From Bifidobacterium sp. ESL0784 (GTDB taxonomy: Bacteria > Actinomycetota > Actinomycetes > Actinomycetales > Bifidobacteriaceae): DNA of 64,000 nucleotides. The notes below the pieces were generated by a model, which ran no database searches, was not told the DNA's origin, and was given only the letters and a program-made list of their open reading frames with translations. Where the stretch lies: assembly GCF_029433295.1 (NCBI RefSeq), contig NZ_JAQTHV010000004.1, positions 124,001 to 188,000 on the forward strand, in the 5' to 3' direction. This document shows, piece after piece, positions 1-7,971 of the stretch; within the stretch, counting starts at the first letter, position 1, and every line of letters starts with the position of its first letter. A program made the translations under genes and the position numbers.

Positions 1-111
1 GCCTTGGCCCGAGGCAAGAAGGAATACGACAAGCGTCAGTCCCTGCGCGAGGCCGAAGACAAGCGCGAGGCCTTGCGCGCGATGCGCTACAAGAACAAAC
101 TTGTGCGCTGA
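1..111 (+). CDS. smpB: SsrA-binding protein SmpB (C-terminal fragment)
   Basis: The window opens inside this reading frame; 36 codons and a TGA stop remain. The tail is Lys/Arg-rich and contains ARGKKEYDKR followed by a basic helix ending in NKLVR, which is the usual C-terminal tail of SmpB. SmpB binds tmRNA and brings it to stalled ribosomes, where the basic tail enters the empty mRNA channel. The start and the OB-fold core lie upstream of the window. No tmRNA gene is visible just downstream. Confidence 0.9.
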   Translation, partial: ALARGKKEYDKRQSLREAEDKREALRAMRYKNKLVR

Positions 112-176
112 GATTTGGCTGGGATTTAGCCGGCATTTACTTTCATTCTGGATGTCCACTTATTGAGACGAGTTTT

Positions 177-213
177 TTGCATAAATACGTAGGTGAGTAT
201 ATTATGCATTTAT
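177..213 (+). promoter_or_regulatory. Promoter with shared element 1, upstream of the amino-acid-binding lipoprotein
   Basis: A -35-like TTGCAT (177-182) lies 17 bp from a -10-like TATTAT (200-205). The -10 is embedded in TACGTAG-N4-GTATATTATGCAT-TTA (187-212), which recurs almost exactly upstream of the permease gene at 1376-1401. Conservation across both sites suggests an operator overlapping the promoter. A short inverted repeat GGCGGA/TCCGCC (222-227/237-242) follows in the leader. Promoter assignment is by eye. Confidence 0.5.
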
Positions 214-258
214 ACGAAGAAGGCGGAACATGTTAATCCGCCCCAGAGAGGATTCAAC

Positions 259-1194
259 ATGTCGCTGAAAATTTCCAAGTCCATCAAGGTCGTTTTGGCT
301 AGTGTTTGCGCCACCGCGATGCTGGCCAGTGTCGCCGCGTGCGGTACCACGGACGAAAGCGATCAGAGTGCAACGCCGAAGAGCAGTAACTCCAACACCA
401 GCTCGGTGAAGAAGGACGACAAGATCGCCGCGATGCTGCCGGATTCAATCAAGAAGGACGGCAAGTTCACCGTCGGTACGTCGCCCGATTATGCGCCCGC
501 CGAGTTCCTTGACAAGGACGGCAAGACCCCGATCGGCTATGAAATGGACATGGCCAAGGCGATTTCCGCGGTCTTTGGTCTCAAATTCGACCCGACCTCC
601 GCCGAGTTCGACTCGATCATGCCCGGCGTGGGTTCGAAATACGATGTTGGCATCTCCGGCTTCACCATGGACCCCGCCCGTAAGGATGCCGGCGAGTTCG
701 TCTCCTTCATGAACGAAGGCGCCACCTTCGTGGTGCAGAAGGGTAACCCGAAGAAGCTTTCGACCGATGATCTCTGTGGGCACAGCATCGCAGTCCAGAC
801 CGGAACCGTGCATGAGGATACGGTCAAGAAACTGAATCAGCAGTGCACGGCGGCAGGCAAGAAGGCCATCGACATCCAATCGATGAAAGAACAGACGGTG
901 GTGGCCACGAACGTCTCAACCGGCAAAGCCGATGCGTTCCTCGCCGATTCGCCGGTTTCCGGCTACGCCGTCAAGAAGAGCGACGGCGGGCTTGAATTCC
1001 TTGGCAAGACTTTCAACCAGACTCCCGAGGCCGTGGTGGTCAAGAAGGGCGACATGCAGACCGCAAAGGCCGTTCAGGCCGCGGTTCAGAAGCTGATCGA
1101 TGACGGCACATATATGAAGATCCTCAAGTCCTGGGGCAGCGAATCCGGGGCTGTCAAAGAGGCCAAGATCAACAACTACGACGACATCAAGTAG
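259..1194 (+). CDS. Amino-acid ABC transporter substrate-binding lipoprotein
   Basis: A 311-residue solute-binding protein of the polar amino acid family (SBP_bac_3). The N-terminus has a basic stretch, a hydrophobic core and a lipobox VAAC (25-28), so it should be lipid-anchored outside the membrane. The Ser/Asn/Thr-rich linker after Cys28 is typical. The mature part shows GYEMDMAKAI and DSIMPG, both common in this family. The ATG at 259 is chosen because AGAGAGGA precedes it and it directly starts the signal peptide; an upstream GTG at 193 would add 22 residues with no signal character. It feeds the permease-ATPase unit that starts 284 bp downstream. The exact amino acid bound cannot be read from the sequence. 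Confidence 0.9.
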   Translation: MSLKISKSIKVVLASVCATAMLASVAACGTTDESDQSATPKSSNSNTSSVKKDDKIAAMLPDSIKKDGKFTVGTSPDYAPAEFLDKDGKTPIGYEMDMAKAISAVFGLKFDPTSAEFDSIMPGVGSKYDVGISGFTMDPARKDAGEFVSFMNEGATFVVQKGNPKKLSTDDLCGHSIAVQTGTVHEDTVKKLNQQCTAAGKKAIDIQSMKEQTVVATNVSTGKADAFLADSPVSGYAVKKSDGGLEFLGKTFNQTPEAVVVKKGDMQTAKAVQAAVQKLIDDGTYMKILKSWGSESGAVKEAKINNYDDIK

Positions 1195-1211
1195 TTTTAA
1201 GCTGGGCCTAT

Positions 1212-1252
1212 GCAATCCGACCGATGCTTGTATTGGGCATCGGTCGGATTGC
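1212..1252 (+). terminator. Hairpin after the binding-protein gene
   Basis: A perfect 16-bp inverted repeat (1212-1227 with 1237-1252) and a 9-nt loop, 17 bp after the stop codon. There is no U-tract, so it may act as a weak terminator or as a 3' stabiliser that raises receptor mRNA over the permease mRNA. Confidence 0.65.
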
Positions 1253-1374
1253 TGTATCGGTATTCCGAAGTCGACGGTTACCGGCGGACGGTGGTCGACA
1301 ACGACAAAATCGCCATTGGTTCGCCGGTCGGAATGGCTTTCGAGTTTTTAGAATATGAGACAACCGTACGTTTA

Positions 1375-1402
1375 TGCGTAGTATCGTATATTATACATAT
1401 AG
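1375..1402 (+). promoter_or_regulatory. Shared element 2, upstream of the amino-acid permease gene
   Basis: TGCGTAG-N4-GTATATTATACAT-ATA (1376-1401) matches the element at 187-212 in nearly all fixed positions, including a TATTAT (1389-1394). The core GTATA-T-TATAC is a perfect 11-bp palindrome. Two copies, one before each transcription unit of the same transporter, suggest a common regulator. The regulator is not identifiable here. Confidence 0.45.
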
Positions 1403-1478
1403 GTTTGTTGACGTTCTGTAGTGGTAGTTGATGTCGGTTTGCCGGTGAAAAGGCAGTTACGGGAGAGGTGGAAACGTT

Positions 1479-2468
1479 ATGGCACATAAGAATGAATCGG
1501 ATGGGCTGGATATTCCCAATCGGATCCATGCAAAGCCGGTGCATCGTCCCGGTTCGTTGATTGCAGGTATCATCGTCGCTTTCTTCGCGGTGATGCTCGT
1601 GCACGGCATGGTGACGAACGGCAACTTCGAATGGCCGATTGTCTGGAAATACCTGTTCAACGAGCATGTGCTCAACGGCATCGGCTGGACACTTGTGCTC
1701 ACGGTGACCTCCATGCTTATCGCCATCGTGCTGGCCGTGCTGCTGGCGGTTATGCGCAAATCGGTCAATCCGGTGCTGCGCGGGGTCAGCTGGTTCTGGA
1801 TCTGGTTCTTCCGTGGCACGCCTATTTATACGCAGCTGGTGTTCTGGGGGCTCTTATCGGTGCTGATTCCCACGATTACGCTGGGAATTCCCTTCACCCA
1901 TCTCAACCTCTTGTCGATGAAAACCGAAACGCTCAACAAACTCATTTCCCCGGGGTTCCTGGCCGCGATGCTCGGCCTGGCATTGAACGAATCCGCTTAT
2001 CTCGCCGAAATCGTACGTGCCGGTCTTGAAGCTGTCGATCCCGGTCAAAGTGAAGCCGCCAAAGCGCTTGGTATGCCGCGTACGATGATCATGCGCCGTG
2101 TCGTGCTTCCGCAGGCCATGCGTATCATCGTCCCGCCGACAGGTAACGAGGTCATCAGCATGCTCAAAACCACCTCTTTGGTTTCTGCGGTGCCGTTCAG
2201 TCTGGAGATCCAGTTTGCCACCAATGCCATCGCCGCGCGTATCTACAAGCCCATTCCGTTGCTCGTCGTGGCCTGCTTCTGGTATTTGGTGATCACCTCA
2301 GTGCTTATGGTGGCACAATCGTGGATCGAACGCTACTTCGGCAAAGGCTTCAACGAAGGTTCCAACGGACCCAGTGAGGGCGACAGCGATGTCAAAGACG
2401 AGAAGCCGTCTGCAAAGGTTGCCGAAGGCCGTGAGGGTGACACCACATTCCTCGGACTGAACGCGTGA
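1479..2468 (+). CDS. Amino-acid ABC transporter permease (HisM/GlnP family)
   Basis: A 329-residue integral membrane protein of the His/Glu/Gln/Arg permease family. It has an N-terminal cytoplasmic tail, about five hydrophobic segments, and the EAA loop in the form [19 protein letters not shown] followed by [11 protein letters not shown], which docks the ATPase. A C-terminal charged tail of about 40 residues is longer than usual. The ATG at 1479 has GGGAGAGG upstream. Its stop codon lies 17 bp before the ATG of the ATPase, so the two are one operon. A single permease gene implies a homodimer in the membrane. Confidence 0.9.
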   Translation: MAHKNESDGLDIPNRIHAKPVHRPGSLIAGIIVAFFAVMLVHGMVTNGNFEWPIVWKYLFNEHVLNGIGWTLVLTVTSMLIAIVLAVLLAVMRKSVNPVLRGVSWFWIWFFRGTPIYTQLVFWGLLSVLIPTITLGIPFTHLNLLSMKTETLNKLISPGFLAAMLGLALNESAYLAEIVRAGLEAVDPGQSEAAKALGMPRTMIMRRVVLPQAMRIIVPPTGNEVISMLKTTSLVSAVPFSLEIQFATNAIAARIYKPIPLLVVACFWYLVITSVLMVAQSWIERYFGKGFNEGSNGPSEGDSDVKDEKPSAKVAEGREGDTTFLGLNA

Positions 2469-2485
2469 AGGAAGACGAGACGGAG

Positions 2486-3367
2486 ATGAACGATATGACA
2501 AAGAATGATCTGACCGCACAAACCACGGCAAAGGAGCAGGAAGCCGACAGCCTGAACAGTAGCGACAGCGCGACGCAGACCTCTGCCGACGCCGCGACAG
2601 TACCTGCCGTCAAAGCGACTCAGGTGCACAAGGCATTCGGCAGCCTGCACGTGCTCAAAGGGATCGACATGACGGTGATGTCTGGCACGGTGACGGTGAT
2701 TCTGGGACCTTCAGGCTCCGGAAAATCCACGTTCCTGAGGCTTATCAATCAGCTTGAGACCCTGACCGGCGGCAGTATCGAGGTTGATGGCGAGCTCATC
2801 GGTTATAAGCATGTCAACCACGGCGGCAAGGCCGAACTGCAGACGCTGAACGACAAGGAGATCGCCAGGCAACGCGAAAAGCTCGGGATGGTCTTCCAGC
2901 GTTTCAACCTCTTCCCGCACCGCACCGTGCTCGAAAACGTGATGGAGGCGCCGGTGCATGTCGCCAAGGTGCCCAAGGATAAGGCGAAGGAAGAAGCGAT
3001 GAAAGAGCTGGAACGTGTCGGTATGGCCGACCGTGCCGACTACTATCCGATGCAGCTTTCCGGTGGTCAGCAGCAGCGCGTCGCCATCGCACGCGCCTTG
3101 GCGATGAATCCCAAGATTATGCTTTTCGACGAGCCGACTTCGGCGCTGGATCCGGAGCTTGTAGGGGAGGTGCTCGGCGTGATGCGCTCGCTGGCCGACG
3201 CCGGTATGACGATGATCGTGGTGACTCATGAAATCGGATTCGCCCGTGAAGTGGCCGATCAGATCGTCTTCATGGACGGAGGCGTCGTCGTCGAACATGG
3301 CGGCCCCGAAATCATCGACAACCCTCAGGAGCCCCGCTTCAAAGACTTCCTCAGTCATGTGCTGTAA
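2486..3367 (+). CDS. Amino-acid ABC transporter ATP-binding protein
   Basis: The ATPase of the polar amino acid transporter, 293 residues from ATG 2486. It shows Walker A (GPSGSGKS), Q-loop FQRFNLFPH, signature LSGGQQQR, Walker B with [12 protein letters not shown], and the H-switch VTHE. Family members are about 245 residues; the excess is an N-terminal Thr/Ser/Ala-rich tail of about 50 residues and a short insert before the Q-loop. ATG 2486 is preferred because GGAAG lies at a suitable distance. A GTG at 2465 overlaps the permease stop and would add seven residues. Confidence 0.9.
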   Translation: MNDMTKNDLTAQTTAKEQEADSLNSSDSATQTSADAATVPAVKATQVHKAFGSLHVLKGIDMTVMSGTVTVILGPSGSGKSTFLRLINQLETLTGGSIEVDGELIGYKHVNHGGKAELQTLNDKEIARQREKLGMVFQRFNLFPHRTVLENVMEAPVHVAKVPKDKAKEEAMKELERVGMADRADYYPMQLSGGQQQRVAIARALAMNPKIMLFDEPTSALDPELVGEVLGVMRSLADAGMTMIVVTHEIGFAREVADQIVFMDGGVVVEHGGPEIIDNPQEPRFKDFLSHVL

Positions 3368-3402
3368 GCGTTAAAGATAGTGAAACTTTCGCGGGGGTGG
3401 TG

Positions 3403-3429
3403 TTGCGTTTCAGGGTTGTCACGTAGACT
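3403..3429 (+). promoter_or_regulatory. Candidate glmS promoter giving a leaderless or near-leaderless mRNA
   Basis: TTGCGT (3403-3408) and TAGACT (3424-3429) are separated by 15 bp; an alternative GTGTTG -35 gives 18 bp. Transcription would start at about 3435-3438, almost on the glmS ATG at 3438. No clear Shine-Dalgarno precedes the ATG. Spacing is suboptimal, so this is tentative. Confidence 0.35.
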
Positions 3430-3437
3430 GGATTGCT

Positions 3438-5327
3438 ATGTGTGGAATCGTTGGATTTGCTGGAAACAAGACCGCGTGCGGGAAGCCGCTGGAAGTGTGC
3501 ATGCAGGGGCTCAAGCGTCTCGAATACCGCGGATATGATTCCGCCGGTGTGGCGCTGGCCGCTGCCGGGATGGATACCGTCGCCGTACGCAAGAAGTCAG
3601 GCCGTCTGGCCAATTTGGCCGCTGACATCGAACGCAGCCCCATGCCGGACGCGACCGTAGGTATCGGGCACACCCGTTGGGCCACCAATGGTGAGCCGAG
3701 CGATGTCAACGCGCACCCGCATACCAGCCAGGACGGCAAGATTGCCATCATTCACAACGGCATCATCGAGAACGCGGAGACTTTGCGTCTCGATCTGCAG
3801 ACCGAGGGCTACACCTTCCTTTCGGCTACCGATACCGAAGTGGCCGCGAAACTGCTTGGCAAAATCGCCAACACCATCATCGAGGAAACCGGCAAGCCTG
3901 ATCTGTTCGAAGCGTTGCGGCGTATGGCACGCATGCTGACCGGCGCGTTCACCATTCTGGCGGTGGACGTTCGTCAGCCCGATATCGTGGTGGGCGCGCG
4001 TCATGATTCTCCGCTTGTCGTCGGCCTCGGCGACGGCGAGAACTTTCTGGGCTCCGACGTGGCGGCCTTCGTCGCCTACACCAAGGAGGCGATGGAACTT
4101 GACCAGGACCAGGCGGTCTGCATTTCCGGCGATACCGTCACCGTAACGGACTTCGACGGCAACCCCGTCACCGATTCCAAGCGTTTCACCGTTGACTGGG
4201 ATGCCAGCGCCTCGGAAAAAGGCGGCTGGGACTCGTTTATGGACAAGGAGATCCACGAGGAACCTGCGGCGGTGCACAATACGCTCCTCGGCCGTTTCAA
4301 TGAAGACGGCGAGATCAAACTCGATGAGCTGCATATCGACCCGGAAGTCTTCAAACAGATCGACAAGATCATCGTCGTGGCCTGCGGAACCGCGAGTTAC
4401 GCTGGCATGGTGGCCAAATACGCCATCGAGCACTGGGTACGCATCCCCGTCGAAGTCGAGTTGGCGCACGAATTCCGTTATCGTGATCCGATTCTGACGC
4501 CACGTACGTTGGTGGTTGCCATCTCGCAGTCCGGCGAGACCATGGACACGCTGATGGCCGTGCGCCATGCCCGTGAGCAGGGATCGCGTGTGCTCGCCAT
4601 CTGCAACACGCAGGGTTCCACGATTCCTCGTGAATCTGATGCCGTGCTCTATACGCACGCCGGACCCGAGATCGCGGTGGCCTCCACCAAGGCCTTCGTC
4701 GCCCAGATCGTCGCAGCCTATCTGCTCGGTCTTTACTTCGCCCAGGTCAAGAACACGCTCTATCGTGATGAAATCCATCAGATTCTGGATCAGCTCAAGG
4801 CCATGCCGGAAAAGATTCAGTGGGTGCTCGACAACGACGTGGAACCGATAGAAGAAGCGGCCAAGAAGCTGCTGGACGCCAAATCGTTCCTCTTCCTCGG
4901 GCGCCATGTCGGCTATCCCGTTGCGATGGAAGGTGCACTCAAACTCAAGGAAATCGCCTATACCTTCACCGAAGGCTTTGCTGCCGGAGAGCTCAAGCAC
5001 GGTCCCATCGCGCTGGTCGAGCCTGGCGAGCCGGTGGTGATTATCGTCCCGTCTTCACGCGGCCGCAATGTTCTGCATAACAAGGTCATTTCCGCCATCG
5101 AAGAGGTCAAGGCGCGCGGCGCGTTTACCGTCGTCGTGGCCGAGGTGGGAGACCCGGATGCCGAAAAATACGCGGATGTCGTCTTTTGGCGGCCCGAGTG
5201 CGCCACACTTCTGAGCCCGTTGGTCGACGTGGTGCCGTTGCATCTCTTTGCTTTCGATTTGGCCAAGCTCAAAGGCTACGACGTCGACAAGCCGCGCAAT
5301 CTCGCGAAATCCGTGACGGTCGAGTAA
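3438..5327 (+). CDS. glmS: Glutamine--fructose-6-phosphate aminotransferase (isomerizing)
   Basis: A 629-residue cytoplasmic enzyme making glucosamine-6-phosphate from fructose-6-phosphate and glutamine, the first step to UDP-GlcNAc for peptidoglycan. The protein begins MCGIVGF, so Cys2 is the Ntn amidotransferase nucleophile. GHTRWATNG and HNGIIEN of the glutaminase domain follow. Two SIS domains hold CGTASYAG, SQSGETMDT, ASTKAF and ELKHGPIALV, and the end is the LAKSVTVE tail typical of GlmS. The length is normal, allowing for a small extra loop near residue 245. It is monocistronic or paired with the pseudouridine synthase that begins 6 bp after its stop. Confidence 0.97.
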   Translation: MCGIVGFAGNKTACGKPLEVCMQGLKRLEYRGYDSAGVALAAAGMDTVAVRKKSGRLANLAADIERSPMPDATVGIGHTRWATNGEPSDVNAHPHTSQDGKIAIIHNGIIENAETLRLDLQTEGYTFLSATDTEVAAKLLGKIANTIIEETGKPDLFEALRRMARMLTGAFTILAVDVRQPDIVVGARHDSPLVVGLGDGENFLGSDVAAFVAYTKEAMELDQDQAVCISGDTVTVTDFDGNPVTDSKRFTVDWDASASEKGGWDSFMDKEIHEEPAAVHNTLLGRFNEDGEIKLDELHIDPEVFKQIDKIIVVACGTASYAGMVAKYAIEHWVRIPVEVELAHEFRYRDPILTPRTLVVAISQSGETMDTLMAVRHAREQGSRVLAICNTQGSTIPRESDAVLYTHAGPEIAVASTKAFVAQIVAAYLLGLYFAQVKNTLYRDEIHQILDQLKAMPEKIQWVLDNDVEPIEEAAKKLLDAKSFLFLGRHVGYPVAMEGALKLKEIAYTFTEGFAAGELKHGPIALVEPGEPVVIIVPSSRGRNVLHNKVISAIEEVKARGAFTVVVAEVGDPDAEKYADVVFWRPECATLLSPLVDVVPLHLFAFDLAKLKGYDVDKPRNLAKSVTVE

Positions 5328-5333
5328 TACATT

Positions 5334-6065
5334 GTGGCGGGAAAGCATCGTTTCGTCACCGATGAGCCGGAAGTGCCGTTTGAACTGACGGTTCTTTACG
5401 GGGATGAAAATATCATCGTGGTGGATAAACCGCATTTTCTGGCGACCACGCCGCGAGGGATGTGGTATCGGCAGACGGCGCTTGTTCGCCTGCGCAAGCA
5501 TTTCAAGGAACCGCAGATCACGCCTGCGCACCGACTTGACCGGCTCACCGCCGGTGTGGTGTTGTTCGTGCGCAATCCCGAACGGCGACGGGACTATCAG
5601 ATGCTGTTTCAGGAGCATCGGGTCGAAAAGACTTACGAATGCCTCGCGCCGGCCTTGCCGATCGTGCGGCCCGAAACAGGGACCACCGAAAGGCTCAATC
5701 CGCCCGCACCATTCCCGCTGAAACGGCGCTCGCATATCGTCAAGGAGCGTGGCCGGCTGCAGGCTTACGAGATTCCAGGCGAGGTCAACGCCGAAACGGT
5801 TATCGAATTGGGAAAAACGGACGGCAACGTTGTCACCCAGGGGTATCGACATTACGTGCTTCATCCGAAAACCGGCAAAACCCATCAGCTGCGCGTCCAT
5901 ATGAATTCGCTTGGTCTGCCGATCAAGGGCGATGATTTGTACCCACAAATCTTGGAACCGGACTACGCCGACTTCTCAAGCCCGCTTCAACTGGTGGCCC
6001 GTTCCATGAGTTTTATCGATCCGGTCAGCCATCGCCCCATGCTGTTTACTTCGCGCCTTCAGTGA
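5334..6065 (+). CDS. RluA-family pseudouridine synthase
   Basis: A 243-residue enzyme isomerising uridine to pseudouridine in rRNA or tRNA. The catalytic motif HRLDRLTAG has the invariant Asp, and the basic motif KTHQLRVHMNSLGLPIKGDDLYP near the C-terminus is diagnostic of the RluA/RsuA group. There is no N-terminal S4 domain, as in RluA. A GTG start at 5334 is used; only a weak ribosome site is visible, so translational coupling to glmS six bases upstream is likely. The specific RNA position modified cannot be assigned. Confidence 0.88.
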   Translation: MAGKHRFVTDEPEVPFELTVLYGDENIIVVDKPHFLATTPRGMWYRQTALVRLRKHFKEPQITPAHRLDRLTAGVVLFVRNPERRRDYQMLFQEHRVEKTYECLAPALPIVRPETGTTERLNPPAPFPLKRRSHIVKERGRLQAYEIPGEVNAETVIELGKTDGNVVTQGYRHYVLHPKTGKTHQLRVHMNSLGLPIKGDDLYPQILEPDYADFSSPLQLVARSMSFIDPVSHRPMLFTSRLQ

Positions 6066-6077
6066 TTGAGAAGGCAA

Positions 6078-6127
6078 CTGCCACAAGTTTCAGGGCAATA
6101 ACACACTCGCTCTGAAACTCGTGGCAG
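6078..6127. terminator. Bidirectional terminator between convergent genes
   Basis: A 16-bp stem (6078-6093 with 6112-6127) with one mismatch and an 18-nt loop. It lies between the pseudouridine synthase gene on the plus strand and the MFS gene on the minus strand. Confidence 0.7.
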
Positions 6128-6159
6128 CAATATGAACTATCGTTTCCTTATCTTAAAGG

Positions 6160-7374
6160 TCACTCATAGATGTAATGAGATTCGATTCTCTTCTGGAACT
6201 TGAAGACGATAAGTACGACAACCATAACTACGGAAATGGCAAGCATGCACCAGAAGGTTCCGATCAGCGGGTCGAGTCCGAAAGCCTCGGAAACGAGCTT
6301 GAAGAACCAGGTGGAAATGGTGAAGCCAAGGCTGGTGATTGCGGAGAACAGACCCATTACGAACGGGTAGTGCTTCTTCTCGGTGATGTTGGAGAGCATG
6401 AAGGGCGTCCTGGTCATGATGATGGCGCTTCCGGAACCGATGAGGAAAGCAGCGAGGCAGACCAACGGGAAGAAACGCGTGAAGATGAAGAGGATTGCGC
6501 CGATACCCATCAGAGTAAAAGCGAATGGAATGGTGAAGTTCTTGAACAGCTTCTGGATTCGGTTGATCAACAGGCCGATGACCACGGATGAACCTGTATT
6601 GAACATGAGTGCCATGCCTGCCGAATCTGAGCCCCCGAGGTGATAGGTGCTCACGTAAATCGAAAGTTTGTTATACATCACCGCTACTAGGAAGATGCTC
6701 AGGAAGCCCAGAATTTCGCAAGCGACGATAGCCGGAATGCTTTGCTTGGCTCCTTCTTTAAGATGGGCTTCGTCTTGGTCGTCCTCCACTTCATCACTGA
6801 CGGAATCGCTTGGGACGAAGACAACAACGAAGACAAGAGCGATGAGCGCTATGCCATAAAGCCAGTAATTGTGAACCCATCCCGACATTGCGAGTAATCC
6901 GCCGAGATACATGATGATCATTGAGGAGCCATCCTGCATGGCGACGATTTTGCCCATCAGCCCGGAAAGCTGTTCTCCATGGAAGAAGTGTGAGGATAAG
7001 CTGGGCAATATTGTAGTGATAATGCCCGTTCCAAAACCAGCGACGATAGCGCAAATCAGCAGTTGATTGACGCTGCCATGCAGGAATATCGGAGTTAGAC
7101 CACCGACGGCAACGAACAGGCAGCCCGTTATTCCTACGGTTTTAAAGGAAAGTTTTTCCATCAGTTTGCCGAAAATGATGGCTGAAACCATTGCCGCGGA
7201 AGCACCGATGGAAACAACCGATTCGACTTTCGAAGGATCATCGTGGGGGAAACTTCTTTGGATATCCGCCACAGAAGGGGAAATGATCGAATCGAACCTG
7301 GAAATGATGGCAAGGAACAGAATACCGATCAAAATACCCGCTGTTTTTTTATTCAGAATTGATTTCTTCGCCAT
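6160..7374 (-). CDS. MFS transporter in the C-S lyase/RidA cassette
   Basis: A 404-residue major facilitator with about twelve hydrophobic segments in two halves and a charged central loop (roughly residues 190-205, rich in Asp/Glu). The N-half contains KLMEKLSFKTVG, a variant of the cytoplasmic motif between TM2 and TM3. It starts three bases after the RidA stop, and its ribosome site AAAGGAG is inside the ridA 3' end, so the two genes are translationally linked. Codon use is visibly more AT-rich than in glmS. The partner genes act on amino acids, so the substrate may be an amino acid, a cysteine conjugate or a breakdown product (inference). It could be importer or exporter. Confidence 0.8.
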   Translation of the reverse strand: MAKKSILNKKTAGILIGILFLAIISRFDSIISPSVADIQRSFPHDDPSKVESVVSIGASAAMVSAIIFGKLMEKLSFKTVGITGCLFVAVGGLTPIFLHGSVNQLLICAIVAGFGTGIITTILPSLSSHFFHGEQLSGLMGKIVAMQDGSSMIIMYLGGLLAMSGWVHNYWLYGIALIALVFVVVFVPSDSVSDEVEDDQDEAHLKEGAKQSIPAIVACEILGFLSIFLVAVMYNKLSIYVSTYHLGGSDSAGMALMFNTGSSVVIGLLINRIQKLFKNFTIPFAFTLMGIGAILFIFTRFFPLVCLAAFLIGSGSAIIMTRTPFMLSNITEKKHYPFVMGLFSAITSLGFTISTWFFKLVSEAFGLDPLIGTFWCMLAISVVMVVVLIVFKFQKRIESHYIYE

Positions 7375-7376
7375 GA

Positions 7377-7730
7377 TTATGACTCCTTTTGTGCGATGGC
7401 TTCGATTTCTATGTTCGCGCCTTGGGCCAAGCCTGCCACTTGGAAGGCGCTACGAGCCGGATAGGGAGCGGCGAAGAAATTGGAATAAACCTTGTTGAAT
7501 CGAGCGAAATCGGCGAAATCCCGCAGGAATACAGTTGTTTTGATAATGTCCGACCGCGTGCAACCGAAATCGGCAAGAGTCGTTTCCAGGTTGTTCAGTG
7601 CCTTAGTGGTCTGATCTTCGATGCTTGCCGGGTATTCGCCAGTTGCCGGATCCAGCGGAAGCTGTCCGGAAATATAGTACGTGTCGCCGGCCTTGCGCCA
7701 AGATGAATACGGAGTTGTTTGCGATGTCAT
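7377..7730 (-). CDS. RidA/YjgF/Rid-family enamine/imine deaminase
   Basis: A 117-residue protein with the Rid family layout: SGQLPLDPATGE near the N-terminus, the central QTTKALNNLETTLADFG, then KTTVFLRDFADFARFNKVY, and PARSAFQVAGLAQGANIEIEAIA containing the arginine that in RidA binds the substrate carboxylate. RidA hydrolyses reactive 2-aminoacrylate and related imines released by PLP enzymes. The neighbouring divergent gene encodes a PLP C-S lyase, which produces just such an intermediate, so the pairing makes biochemical sense. ATG 7730 has GAAAGG upstream. It is first in a two-gene unit with the MFS transporter. Confidence 0.9.
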   Translation of the reverse strand: MTSQTTPYSSWRKAGDTYYISGQLPLDPATGEYPASIEDQTTKALNNLETTLADFGCTRSDIIKTTVFLRDFADFARFNKVYSNFFAAPYPARSAFQVAGLAQGANIEIEAIAQKES

Positions 7731-7820
7731 ATATATGCCTTTCGTTGTACGGGCAAGATGCTCTTAGCTGCGGACAAAGCATCTTTGCCACTGCCCTGTT
7801 CTAGTGTAAGGACAATAAAA

Positions 7821-7923
7821 TAATAATAACTTATTATTAAAAAAACACAAAATCGGCATTTTTCCTTCAAAAAACAAGAATATTTGCTTTTTTTGAAGAA
7901 AAAATTATCATCATGATAATTTT
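7821..7923. promoter_or_regulatory. Three AT-rich inverted repeats in the ridA/patB divergent promoter
   Basis: Palindrome A: TAATAATAA-C-TTATTATTA (7821-7839), perfect. Palindrome B: CTTCAAAAAA (7865-7874) with TTTTTTGAAG (7889-7898). Palindrome C: AAAATTATCAT-C-ATGATAATTTT (7901-7923), perfect. They sit between the ridA start (7730) and the patB start (7972), in DNA much richer in AT than the flanking genes. They are strong candidates for operators of the YheO/DauR-like regulator encoded at 9324-9974, though no binding is shown. Confidence 0.55.
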
Positions 7924-7971
7924 ATGTTATGCTTAAACTGCAATGAAGCATCAATTGAAAGGATGTAAGTT

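Noticed and set aside
1479..3367. Amino-acid transporter assigned to a named substrate
   Set aside because: Sequence features support the polar amino acid family but not a specific ligand.
3597..5000. Long open frame on the minus strand across glmS
   Set aside because: It is antisense to a full glmS with all motifs, has no ribosome site and no family features; an artefact of high GC codon use.
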